From Citrus sinensis (taxonomy: Eukaryota > Streptophyta > Magnoliopsida > Sapindales > Rutaceae), in contig NC_068558.1 in assembly GCF_022201045.2 (NCBI RefSeq), positions 50,013,501 through 50,077,500 on the forward strand: 64,000 nt of DNA, written 5' to 3'. Of the stretch, positions 12,030 through 25,819 are shown piece by piece. Made by a program: the position numbers and the translations under genes. Below the pieces are notes generated by a model that was not told where the DNA came from, made no database searches, and saw nothing but the letters and a program-made list of their open reading frames with translations. Within the stretch, counting starts at the first letter, position 1. Each line of letters opens with the position of its first letter.

Positions 12030-14529
12030 ATATTGATGAATGAACTAAAATTTACTGTATACAAGTGGTGTACGTATGGGGTTTTCTGTTCTCTGATTGA
12101 TAGAAATATACCAACTAGTATTCTGTGTGGTCTGAGTCGTAAGGTGTGTCGTACTACTATTTCTCCTGTCTGTAAATGTACTTTGTGCTGTTTAATGCCA
12201 AGATTATATCACTGGAATTGTACTGTTTGCATAAGTGTTCGTGTTGTCATATCTAGCAGCATTAACTTACAAGATGTGATGATGTGATTCCGACATCTGC
12301 AAGAGTGTATGTATTATACACCTGCTTACCGGTAATTCTTTCTGGTGCTTTTCTGGCACTCAACTCAAATTTTGATGAACTAATATACCTATCATTTGAA
12401 TGTGCTTTGCACTGTGGCTAATCATGCTCTCTCTCTGTCTCATTGGGTGTCATGGCAAAGGAATTTCCTTCTCGGTTTGCAGTACTCCGAGGGGAAGTTT
12501 CTCTCTTCGTGGTCTGTTCACATATTGAGTGAGTAGCATCACATTCTTGACTTCCTCCATTGGAAGCTAACATGATGAGGTTGATTCTCTTCATGTTATT
12601 GATGTTTTAATGGCTTGTTCATTATTGCACGGTATGGCTTTGAGAGAAAGTAAGCCACATAGTGGCTTGTTATGCAATGGTTTCGTAAGTTAGCTCTCTT
12701 TGAAACTTATTGCAAATTGCTGTGGATGTATACCCAAGACAACCCAACTTTACAAGGCAAGTGTATCATGAATGCGTCACTTTTTTTTTCTTTTAATTTT
12801 TAAAACTCACCACCATAATGAAAATGGCGTACGGCTATTGGTTAGGACTGTTGATTATATGGACGTATGAATTAATGGATGTGAGGGTGAAAACCTGCAT
12901 CGCAAGATAAAGAGTTTTGCGAAAATTTGGCAGCAGCCAAGTTTGCGTTAGTGGAGGTCGAGTTTTTCTTCATTTCAATATTACTGAAATTTAAGCGCTT
13001 TGGATGCAGGAAATTAATAAGCCAGGAACTTGCCCAAACTTGGAGGTATTACCCACCATGTTTCATTTCAAAATCATGGATCACAAATTTGTCTCCGGCA
13101 TGTTATGGTGTGCACTGTGTGAATCTGTTGGGCTTTTTGAGATGCAGTTGTTTGTGTCGCAGATCTGTCTCAACTTGCTTTGCGCTTTGATATTTGTTTT
13201 TCGTCAAGCACACACGGCTAAAGCAAACGACATGATATCATTGCAAGAGGTTTTGATTTGGGGACTTGGAAGATGAGACTGTCAGACCTCAAGTTCCCGA
13301 AACTGGCTTAATAAACAAACATTTGTGAGTCACTTGCAATACACATGAATTAATCCGATTAGACCATGGGTCGCAAGGTATCTCAAATGAGTTGTGCTTT
13401 TAACACCCCTCAAATGTTCTTATGAACCCCCTCCTCCAACTCATAGAAACCGCATGATTCCTAAAAGGCTGGGAACCGCATGATTCGTCTTAAAACACTG
13501 TTTATACCCCTGTAGTCGGTAGATGTTCACCTCTTTCACTGAATTTGGCTTCTCTTCTTCTTCTTTGTTTTGTTTTAATAAGAGAGAAAATTTACAAAAC
13601 ACTTGCATAAAAAAATATCTTTTGTATTATTAATTAACTGAGCTTTGTCTTTTACACTTGGGTTGGATTTCATTTATTAGAGATATTCTATATTCTCCTG
13701 ATAACCATGTCTATTTTCGATTTTTTTTTTCTTTTGCATATCTTCGACCATCAAGAAACCTATGTTTTGTGTTTTTTTTTCAAACCACAGTTAACTTAGC
13801 TATGTGGACTTGAAAATTAGGAGGGGAAGAACTAGTTTGTATAAGTAGTAAGAGGCAATGAAGTGCACATAATTGAAGGTTGTTATTTAAAAAAAAGGAG
13901 AAGGAATATACAAAAAGGGCATTTTTGAAATTATAAGTGTTATTAAAACTTTTTTTAAAAAAAATTTTAATGGTGTACTTCTAGAACTGAGTTTTGTAAG
14001 AAAAATTTAGGAGTGTCAAAAAAAGCTCGACGCCTCACAAATAACCTAACTGAAATTAAGTTTCAGAAGCCATGGAATCAATAATAGCGGCTTGTTTTAT
14101 TATATTCTACTAAATTCTAATAAATGTGCCACCTACGGCAGTCAGACTTTTAATTCACTTGACAGCCACCTAATTGATATTGAAACTTGACCCTACCCTA
14201 TTAAATAAAAATTGGAGTTGACTATAAATTGCAACTGTGCTGTGGAAATTAAAGACAAAATTTCATCATTAAGCATAACTCAACATATAATTAATACTGA
14301 AAATTAAAGCTTACAGTAAGCAATATTCGGTGACAATGGGCTTTTAGCCTATTGGCATTTTGAGTGCATGGGCTAATTGAGTTAGGTAAAGGTTAAATTT
14401 TTTGATATAGGTGAATTAAATATTTTTTTAATATTATGTGAGAATAAAATTTCAGACCACGTTGTATTGTAATGGTTTCTTTAAATTATTGATGGCAAAT
14501 ATTAATAAAATTTTAATTCTAATATACCG

Positions 14530-14563
<34 letters not shown>

Positions 14564-14866
14564 TACGTGGTAAATTCGTTTAGAAGACTTAAAATTCAAA
14601 AAAAAAAAAAAAAGGGGAAAGTCTAATTAATTTTAATCCAAAAGTTGAATTAAATTAGTTCACGGATTACCAGGCTTTTCCAGTTCAAAAGTTTGCGAGT
14701 TCACACACTCAAAAGAAAATATGTCAAAGCCCTTTCCACCTACCGACACGCCCTCCTAAAATTTAGTAGCTCTTTCCTCGAAATTGGTTCTCCTTCTCGT
14801 TCCAATTTTCAGGAAAAATCCTTGTCGGGTTCGGATTCGGATACCGTATTCGGGGCCAACAGAATC
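12030..14866. other. Spacer between BPS1 and the MAP kinase gene
   Basis: The first 300-400 bp look like BPS1 3' UTR. Open frames near 12927-13276 on the plus strand have no recognisable domain. AT-rich DNA from 13500 includes (TG)n(TA)n at 14531-14563 and an A tract near 14600. The last 100-200 bp are the MAPK leader. Confidence 0.55.
14531..14563. repeat. (TG)4(TA)n compound microsatellite
   Basis: Four TG units run directly into about 12 TA units, roughly 300 bp upstream of the MAPK start codon. No function is inferred. Confidence 0.8.
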
Positions 14867-17940
<3,074 letters not shown>

Positions 17941-19434
17941 GGTTGACGTGATAATGTGTTGTTCATGAAATGTATCTCATGGTTCTGATTTGCAACAAGA
18001 CTATATTTGACCATTGGGTCCTCCAATATTAAATCAGTACAAAAGTTCAACAGAGATTGAGATTCAATTAAAAATCTTATGAGTATTCATTCGTAGTTCA
18101 TCTGGCAACCTAGCGTGTAATATATCATTGTTACATAAGTAGCTGAAGCAGAATAAGCTCCCTTCTTAGATGCAGGTTCTTTTATTCTGTGTAGATAAAG
18201 GAGCTGAGGTTAGTTGTGTTTATAGCCTGTGTTTATTGATGATGCGGTTTTCCCTCTCTTATCTCTGGTTGCGGCATTGTTTAAGTTTTAGCAGAACTGA
18301 GGAATTATACAGGGATAAGGATTGTGTTCTTGTGTTGATTAATTGCATATAGTATGTGACTTTTGAAGCAGGTATCACATTCCAGGTTACTTTAATGAAG
18401 TAGTTGACTTCTTGTTGCCCATACGACAGATTTTCATTTTCTAGAAAACGTGAATTGTTCATTTCTCATCTACCTGGCAAGTTACACTTCCATCCACAGG
18501 AATTTGTACAAGCAACCAGAGATATAGTTCTCACCAACTTAGAAAGAAAGGTAGATGCATTCAGCTTAATCAAAATTTTGCATGCATTTGAGGATGAACT
18601 ATCCGAACAAATAATGACTAAGGCTAAGGCTCTCTTTGATACAGCTTATTAAATAGAGTTTATAACAGTATGGCTTATAGGAGGAGAGTTTATACCAATA
18701 GAACTTTTAAACAAAAAGTCATTAGGTGTTTAATTGTCAATTAATTTTTTTTAAAAAAAATTATTAAACTGTTTGATTGTGTAAAATTAAAAGTGCTTTT
18801 GTGTAATTAAATTACTAAAAAAGATATGTATTCATAATTATATAACATGTAACAAAATGCATTATCCAAGCTATCAATTAATAAAAAAAAATAGTTTAAT
18901 TATTTCTTTAATTTTAAAATTAAAAATTACATCATTGATGTATTATCCCAAACAAATAAAACTATCAAAATTACTTGGTATGCTCCTCACAAAAAACGTT
19001 AGCTATGACTATGATTGCTCTCTCAAGTGTTGGGTATGTACAGAGATTGCAAAATTAAAATGCTCGCTACTTTTTAAAAAAAAAAAAGAGAGAAAAAATG
19101 AAATGCCGACTACAATTTTTCGTTGGATAAATTTTATACAAAATACGATATTATGTAATTAATAAAATATGTCAAGAATATTTTAGATATTATTTATGTT
19201 TTGGAAAAATTCTCTACCCTCTACTCTCAAAAACTGCTGGTAGAGGTAAATTAACTTATTTAAGTTTTAAAAAAAAACTTTAATAAAAAAATAACCAAAC
19301 ACCATAAAAAATTTTAAAAAATTATAAGATTAAATAAACACTTATGCCTTAAACAGGCACTAAAGTATTAAAACTGTTGTAGCATAGCGTAGAGAAACAG
19401 AAGCTGTTGTCCTGCTTATACTAGCAAAGGAAAT
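17941..19434. other. Spacer downstream of the MAPK gene
   Basis: The first 300-400 bp are MAPK 3' UTR. An exon-like open stretch at 18500-18652 is annotated separately. From about 18660 to 19400 the DNA is AT-rich, with A runs and TE-like character, but no ends could be fixed. The polygalacturonase stop codon at 19435 closes the region from the other side. Confidence 0.5.
18500..18652 (+). other. Orphan exon-like open stretch, 50 codons
   Basis: Directly after a good acceptor (CATCCACAG) an open frame runs for 50 codons to TAA. It starts EFVQATRDIVLTNLERKVDA and ends AKALFDTAY. It is amphipathic and looks helical, and its codon composition is protein-like, unlike the flanking DNA. There is no in-frame ATG except very late. 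I do not recognise the family. It could be the last exon of a decayed gene, a captured fragment, or a chance ORF. Confidence 0.25.
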
Positions 19435-21685
19435 TCACAAATAATTAATTCTGTAAGTACACTTTTTCATCTCCACCATATCAATTGGTAGACTCTCAGT
19501 CGGGAAGTCACAGGCTCTTATTTTCTCAGGTCCTTGATCAGGTAACAATTCACAGGGTGGAGGAGTCACGCCACTGGTCATCCCTCCAATATCAGCACAA
19601 GTCCACGGTACTTTCTTATGCTTGGCCGCCATTCCAATTGTCGCATTAGCAATGCAAATACCTGTAAATGGGTCACCGGAAATTCCCTCTAATCTAGCAG
19701 CCATGGACACATTATCCGCCACAATGTCCCTATAATTAATTCCTTGAATCACGGGCAGAGCCTTTGGATCATAGTGATTATCGGCATGCGATCCATAATT
19801 GCCAGTCATCCAAAAGGCCCATTTCATTGTGTGCATGGTCATTCCTCTTACGTAAATGTCTTTAACATACCCTCCTCTGCCTACGGCAGTTTTGATTCTA
19901 ACTCCAGATTCAGTATTGATGGCTTTGATGTCTTCAGCTCTGACGTCTTGAATCCCACCTGACATCTCGCTGCCTAATGCGATGGTGGCACTGTACGGTG
20001 AAATGCATGTCAGCCGTCTGATGACTAGTTGTTTTGTGGGCATTCCATATGCAATTCCATACTCGTCCCATCCGCTTTTTACTGCCACACAATCATCTCC
20101 AGAGACTATGTAGCAGTCTTCAATTCTAGTATTGGTGCAAGAATCTTATTTCAAAGGGGGAAAAATAAATTAGTGACTTGATACGTGTAAATAAATTAAG
20201 AGTTTAAGCCCATTCGTCAACAATTTGACGTGGCTTTAAGAGTTGAACAAAACACAAACCTGGGTTGATTCCATCTGTGTTTGGAGATGTAACAGGGGCA
20301 ATGATGGTAATCCCTTGCACGAGAATATTACTGCAATTCATTTTAAAAAAATAATTTTATCATAAATAATTCCGACTGACCTATTAATTAATAAATGACC
20401 CATGAAATGCAATGTTACATTAATTAGCAGACATTGACCGTGTATAATTAACCAACTACAAAAGCATTGTAAAGGTTTAATTTTTTTCTCAATTATGAGT
20501 GAAGACAGTTTTATGAGTGAAGACAATTTTGAAAAATTAGTGAAATAAATGTCCCTCGAATATTTGAAAAATAAAAATTTGACCAAATTTAATATAAATT
20601 AGTTTCAATAACTATTTAATTATAAATATCAATAATATTCTCATAGTTGTAATTAGAGTAATATTCTCATGTAATTCAAAAAAAAAAAAAAAATTAACCA
20701 TACTGCAACAAGTGTTATTATATCTAGGCTACATGTAAAGGTACCTGCTGTAAACAGGATGAACATTCCATGATGGTGAATTCAGCAGCGTTAGACTTGA
20801 GATTTGGATATTGTCAGTGTACATGAATTCCATCAGGTAAGGCCGAGTGTATTTTAGCTTGCCCTTGTGGAATTGCTGCCACCAAAGTGCACCCTGACCG
20901 TCGATCGTGCCATTGTCCCCTGATAGCAAATAGGTTCCACCCATTTTACTTGTAAGAACTGAGATTAACATGAAATCTGATCTAAATAATACTCGATAAA
21001 GTTTCATAATTACCTGTAACAATGACATCAGTCAGATTGGTTCCAAATATGAGACTCGTGTACCTTCCAGCAGCTGCATCCCTTCCTCGACCGTAGGAAG
21101 GCAGAGGCTTGATCACGGGCCATTCGTTCAAATCCTAATAATAAAACCAGTGAATAATTTGCCGTTAATGAGAGAATAAGTAATCAACACTCACATCACA
21201 TGATTATCAGAAGAATAATTAGCAAAACCTGAGAAGCTAGAAGAAAAGCATCTTTGTGGAGATAAAGAGTGAAGTGACTGATGAGGTTAAAGCTACCGGT
21301 GAGCCATTTCCCAGCAGGAACATACAGCTGAGCTCCACCATCAGAAGAGTACTGACTCAGTTGATTGATAGCGTCCTTGAAAGCCTTTGTATTCGATGTC
21401 TTGCCATCACCAACTCCTCCAAAATCAGTAATTGATGCACTGTGTGCTCTACAGCTTATAGCATTGTACTCAAATGAGTCTAGTCTCCTTGCCTTTCTGC
21501 TCTCAGCTCCTCTTTGGCTCAGTAATGCCACCACTATGAGAAGTGGCACTAACTTAGTCACCTGTAAATTAAACAAGAATAGGAAAAAATATATATATTA
21601 TTACAAGCTCTGAGGGCCAATAGTTGGTTAATTGAGTTAGTGCATTTACTTGACTTCTCAGGCGGCTCATCCGCGACAGCTCCAT
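19435..21685 (-). CDS. Probable polygalacturonase (GH28, pectin lyase-like fold)
   Basis: Six exons on the minus strand join in phase: 21685-21650, 21561-21229, 21134-21014, 20919-20745, 20330-20260 and 20144-19435, giving 481 residues. The N-terminus has a hydrophobic secretion signal or anchor (VTKLVPLLIVVALL), so the protein is likely apoplastic and acts on homogalacturonan. GH28 motifs are SPNTDGI (NTD 239-241), SGDDC (GDD 261-263) and RIK at 328-330. The usual GHG motif with its catalytic His is replaced around residues 293-304 by a CISPYSATIALGSEMSGG block. That block is characteristic of the At3g61490/At4g23500-like clade and suggests altered catalysis. The C-terminal Cys-rich end is intact. 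The start codon is the first ATG after a TATA-like (TA)n on the minus strand and gives a 12-codon first exon. Pectin hydrolysis is inferred from the family. Confidence 0.93.
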
Positions 21686-21752
21686 TGTTGTGATAAGGTA
21701 GGTGATCTTAGAATGCTGTTTTGTGGTGTTGCTGAGACAAATGGGGTGCGTG

Positions 21753-21783
21753 CGTGTATATATATATATAGCTATAGCTATAG
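21753..21783 (-). promoter_or_regulatory. TATA-like AT repeat upstream of the polygalacturonase gene
   Basis: A (TA)n block followed by two TAGCTA units lies about 70-100 bp upstream of the start codon on the minus strand. It can serve as a TATA element. The call rests on position and composition only. Confidence 0.5.
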
Positions 21784-23405
21784 GCTAGGACGAATTTGCA
21801 TTGTTGAAATTGGCTTCACTTTTTAAACTTCTTTTGTCCTTCTTTGAAGCCAAGTAATGGCTTTCGCTCAATCAATCATAATGAAATTTAAGAAAATACT
21901 TGTACATGTGGAGTGTTAGTGTATGTTAACTTTTTCTGAAAATATAAATTTATGGGGTAAGTTCAATAAGCAAAGCATTATTGACTTACTGTGACAAATT
22001 CTTTAGGAAAAGTAGTTTTTGAAGCAACAGAGCACCAACGTGGGAATCTACGACGGGGGCACTGAGAAATGTTGGCTCGTGAGTTGGTGGTGGGTGGTTT
22101 CATTTTGTCCTATTGCCTTAGAAAGTAGCTGATGGGCCCATCGCATTCACTTTCACTCTCTTGGAGTTTGCATTTTTATCACATCTCGTGATCTTGCGGC
22201 ACTAACCCCACTATTGCCTTTGCCGACCCACTTCGACTATTCTCTTCACGGGTTTGATTTTGATAATACTGGTGGGGCCTCCCGTGAGCCTTTTTATCAA
22301 ATATCAATGATTCAATTCTCATCATATCTTGATCTGCTACCGCTGCCATTCTTTAAGAGGGAATATTTTACCAAGCAGAAAATGAAAAGTGAAGAGAATG
22401 GATAATTTATTCAACATAACCGATCAGGTTAACGATGATGAATCATGGTTGGCCATACGATTTGGATCAGACGGTCCGAGTTGACTTCATCCAATCGATG
22501 AGGCCTGAGATCACCCACGAATTCACGAGAAAGTGCGGTGCATGTCACATGCGCCCCATTCTTGTTTACCAATATTACTAGCTCTGGGATTTGTCTCATT
22601 AGAGAAAAAGGCTTTTTTGCGGTTGCATTCTGATTTTACAATTTTAGTCGCGGATGTTATCGTTTTCCTTCTCATCTTATTCTCTTTTAACGTATAACTC
22701 TGGCAATAAAATTTGTTTGATAATTATTGTTTTCACTTAATATTTTATTATTTTTACTACCAAACGGTTAAAATAATAAAATCCATCTTATGCCCTAAAC
22801 TATGTAAATACAAGTTAATCATCTAAAATAAAAAAAAATGCAAAATTAGTTATATACAAAGTGATAATCATTTTATTAATTAATTATTTTTTTATATCTA
22901 AAATTGTCAATTGATAAAATTACAAATGTTATAATATTTTTTTTTTTACTTAATAGACTGAAATTTTAAAAATACTTCTATGAAATTAGTAATTTTTTTA
23001 ACACAATTAATGATTTTATTTTAAAATAATAAAAATTGAAAAATTAAGTGAGAAGAATTATTGTCAGAAAACTGTGATTAAAAAAAATTATATGATAAAA
23101 TGATTGCATCGCTTTTGGGTTTGGGATGGAATTAAACGTTTTTGGTATTGCAATAACTAACTAGTAGAAGTTAAACACCCATTAACCAAAAGGAATAAAA
23201 GATTACAAGCAAGGCTCCATTGGACTGCTGACTCAGTTTGGGTTTGTGAAGAAAAGATTTATGGATCAAGTTACATTATCCTAACAAGCCCATCTTCAAC
23301 TTACTTTCATTTTATTTACCAACAACTCGCATTCGTATTTTTGATTTACTCGTCACTTCTTATCTAACCAATTAATTCTCACAAATTCAGAATAATTTAT
23401 TATTC

Positions 23406-23505
23406 TTTTCATAGTTCTTACATATTAAACATTTTTCTTTTTTCATAGTTCTTACATATTAAACATTTTTCTTTTTTCATAGTTCTTACATATTAAACAT
23501 TTCTT
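23406..23505. repeat. Tandem repeat, 3 copies of 34 bp
   Basis: The unit begins CATAGTTCTTACATATTAAA and recurs with its C at 23410, 23444 and 23478, an exact 34-bp period. Copies are almost identical, so the expansion is recent. Confidence 0.9.
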
Positions 23506-23622
23506 TACTTAAAGACTGCTTGAAAATTTTAATTTAAAATATGTTTAATTTAAGACAATGAGAAAATAACAAAATATTACTTCAAGTTTCAACAGTGACA
23601 AAATAAATAAAACTAGAAAGAC

Positions 23623-23962
23623 AAACCTATCACTAGTATTGGGTCGGCCTGCATTAAATAAATAAATTAACAAACCAATCTATCCTTATCATTTCTAGAA
23701 AAATAAATAAATAAAGAAATAAACGATCCTTATCACCAGAAGTCCAGAACAAAAAAAAAAAAGGACCTGCCTATGGTACAGGTTCTGTACCTAACATCTC
23801 CCGTCATCCCACCGTCCCATTTTCTATGGTTTAATTGCTCACTCCACATCCAACGGCTGATGCTGCAGTCTGTAGCTTACAGATTCTGTAAGCTAGTCGA
23901 GTCCAAAAAAAAAAGGGGACCAGAATTTCCAAAAGAAAACCTATCACTAGTATTGGGTCGGC
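23623..23962. repeat. 26-bp direct repeat pair flanking about 290 bp
   Basis: An identical 26-bp sequence containing CTATCACTAGTATTGGGTCG sits at 23623-23648 and 23937-23962. The DNA between is A-rich with AAATAAATAA runs. It may be a segmental duplication or the footprint of an insertion. Confidence 0.7.
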
Positions 23963-24352
23963 AACTGGCCTAGCTAGCCATTCCAGAAAGTAGAAACGTC
24001 GACTATGATGTGTGCCATTAATAATTATGAAAACTCCTGCACAATGCCCAAGAACTTTTATTATTAATTCTAATTAATTATTTTCAGCTACAATACAACC
24101 CTTTCATTGGTTTTATGTCACCTTAGATGAATTGACAGAACTAAATAACAAATGTGGTATTATTATGGATGCTTACGATCGAGTAGTAAGAATATATATT
24201 TGTTCAAAAGATTGTATGTTGAGCAAATAGCTAGCAAAGATGATTATTGATTTTGGGTGCTTTCATATCATGATCATCAATTGATGAAGCTATGTGTTAT
24301 AATTTTCAATGTAGCTAGCTAGCTTTCACTTTCTTCTGTCATATAATCGAAA

Positions 24353-24690
24353 ATGGCGAGAGCACTTCATGTAGTGTGGTTTTACTTCTACAAGCTAGCT
24401 GCATTTGTTTTGCAAATGAAAGCCTGACCTGAGTGCCGGAGACTGAGTGGATTCATTTTCCATCTTCGTTAGCTTTTCGAATATTGTTCGAATTAGCGAC
24501 TGGCAGCATTTGATATTCATTAAGCACAATGGCTTTTAGCTTGTAATTGTGTATGAATGTACGGAATCTGAGATAATTAACGGATCTTCAAAAGGATCGC
24601 TCAATTCTCCATGCATGCATGTGCGACTTTGGCTATACGCAGCTGCCCTGCCCTGAATACATACGAAGCTGAGAGAGAATTCTTGAATTT
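24353..24690 (+). pseudogene. UDP-glycosyltransferase remnant, 5' half
   Basis: Three blocks line up in order with the intact UGT gene downstream. ATGGCGAGAGCACTTCATGT at 24353 matches its start codon region. The stretch near 24440-24475 (TTTCCATCTTCGTTAGCTTTT-like) matches its codons near 26370. The stretch at 24590-24680 (CTCCATGCATGC, GGCTATACGCAG.TGCCCTG, TTGAATTTACATGAAAA) matches its codons near 26475-26550. Spacing is contracted from about 730 to about 330 bp and frames are broken, so this is a deleted pseudogene. No repair to an ORF is implied. Confidence 0.7.
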
Positions 24691-25819
24691 ACATGAAAAT
24701 ACATTAATTTGTCGTTGAAGCATGCAAACAACCTTCGTGTAGCAGAATAAAAAGTTCATCCTCCCGGTGGGCATAATCTGTCTCGAAAACTGTTTCCAAT
24801 CTCTTGTAGTAGGAAATAGAGAACTCGTTGCTAAAGATCCACCATTATTTGAACTTTTTCTTCTGTGTCATTCAAGATAATAATCGATCGATTTTCAGGT
24901 AGATTCAAAATTTAACTTTTTATTTTTACTTGTTTTTTAATGTCATGGTACAATTGAATTTTTTTTTGTCCCCAAATATCAAAGCAATGGAATCAGCAAG
25001 TTAGCTTTTTAGACACCAATCACCATCATCACATAACATATCTGTATCCCACAGTTCCAAATTATACAATCTCGTACTTATATTTTTTTCTTGTTGAAGC
25101 CATTCTTTTGTGGCTGCAAGATGCGACGCCAATGAAGTCTAGTATGGGGCTAAGGACCAGTTTGAGATTATTGCTGTTTATAAAACAATTCACCTTGACT
25201 GAAATGGATAAATTAATGATGGACAAAAAATAAAAAATGAAAAATTATCCAATTTTTCTTGACCCTGACGAAAAATTAAGTGGCAATCATGCACCTCGCG
25301 TGTGATGTCAGACTGCCAAATGCCAATCCTGCACCTCGCGTTTTTAAATTTCGGGCACTGCAGCACGGCTCTTATTAGCGGCTTTTATGTTGTTCTTTAG
25401 TTGGATGTTGGCTAATGATTTCGTGCAATATTGTCACCTATGATGGAAAAGTGGTCAAAAAAATCATAATAAAACAAATAAATAAATAAATAAACTTTCG
25501 GTGAGGACTCGAATGATGTGTACGTAGCAATAACCGCGCATATCATGTATCAATCTTTTATATAATTCAAAATATTTTAATGCATACTTTCTTGCAACTT
25601 GTAATTAAGTAAAATATATATATATATATATATTTTTTTAACCACAGAATATTTTGTAGAGGGCTCAAATTGTGTGGGAGTCACACTTGAGTCTGTACCA
25701 CAACAAAGATAATTAAATAAAATATTTTAATAGCATGCTTTCTTGGAACTTGTAATTAAATAGCTCTCGAGTGAGTATACGAAGAAATTCTCAGGCTCAC
25801 CTGAAGCATTTGATCGGAA
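24691..25819. other. Promoter-side spacer of the UGT gene
   Basis: It contains a partial promoter duplication. A block of about 41 bp (AAAATATTTTAATGCATACTTTCTTG...) at 25568-25608 recurs at 25718-25759. A (TA)n tract lies between them at 25614-25632. An 18-bp CAATC.TGCACCTCGCGT motif also repeats at 25283 and 25323. No coding sequence was seen. Confidence 0.5.

Larger units (their letters stand above)
21784..24352. other. Spacer between the polygalacturonase gene and the UGT locus
   Basis: No gene was recognised. The stretch at 22000-22560 is the more GC-balanced promoter side. It is followed by AT-rich DNA, a 3 x 34-bp tandem repeat (23406-23505) and a 26-bp direct repeat at 23623-23648 and 23937-23962. 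The open frame at 22214-22405 has no supporting features. Confidence 0.55.

Noticed and set aside
12927-13276. Overlapping plus-strand ORFs downstream of BPS1
   Set aside because: They overlap in different frames, show no family motif and start without supporting context.
22214-22405. 63-codon plus-strand ORF between the PG and UGT genes
   Set aside because: No domain and no splice partners.
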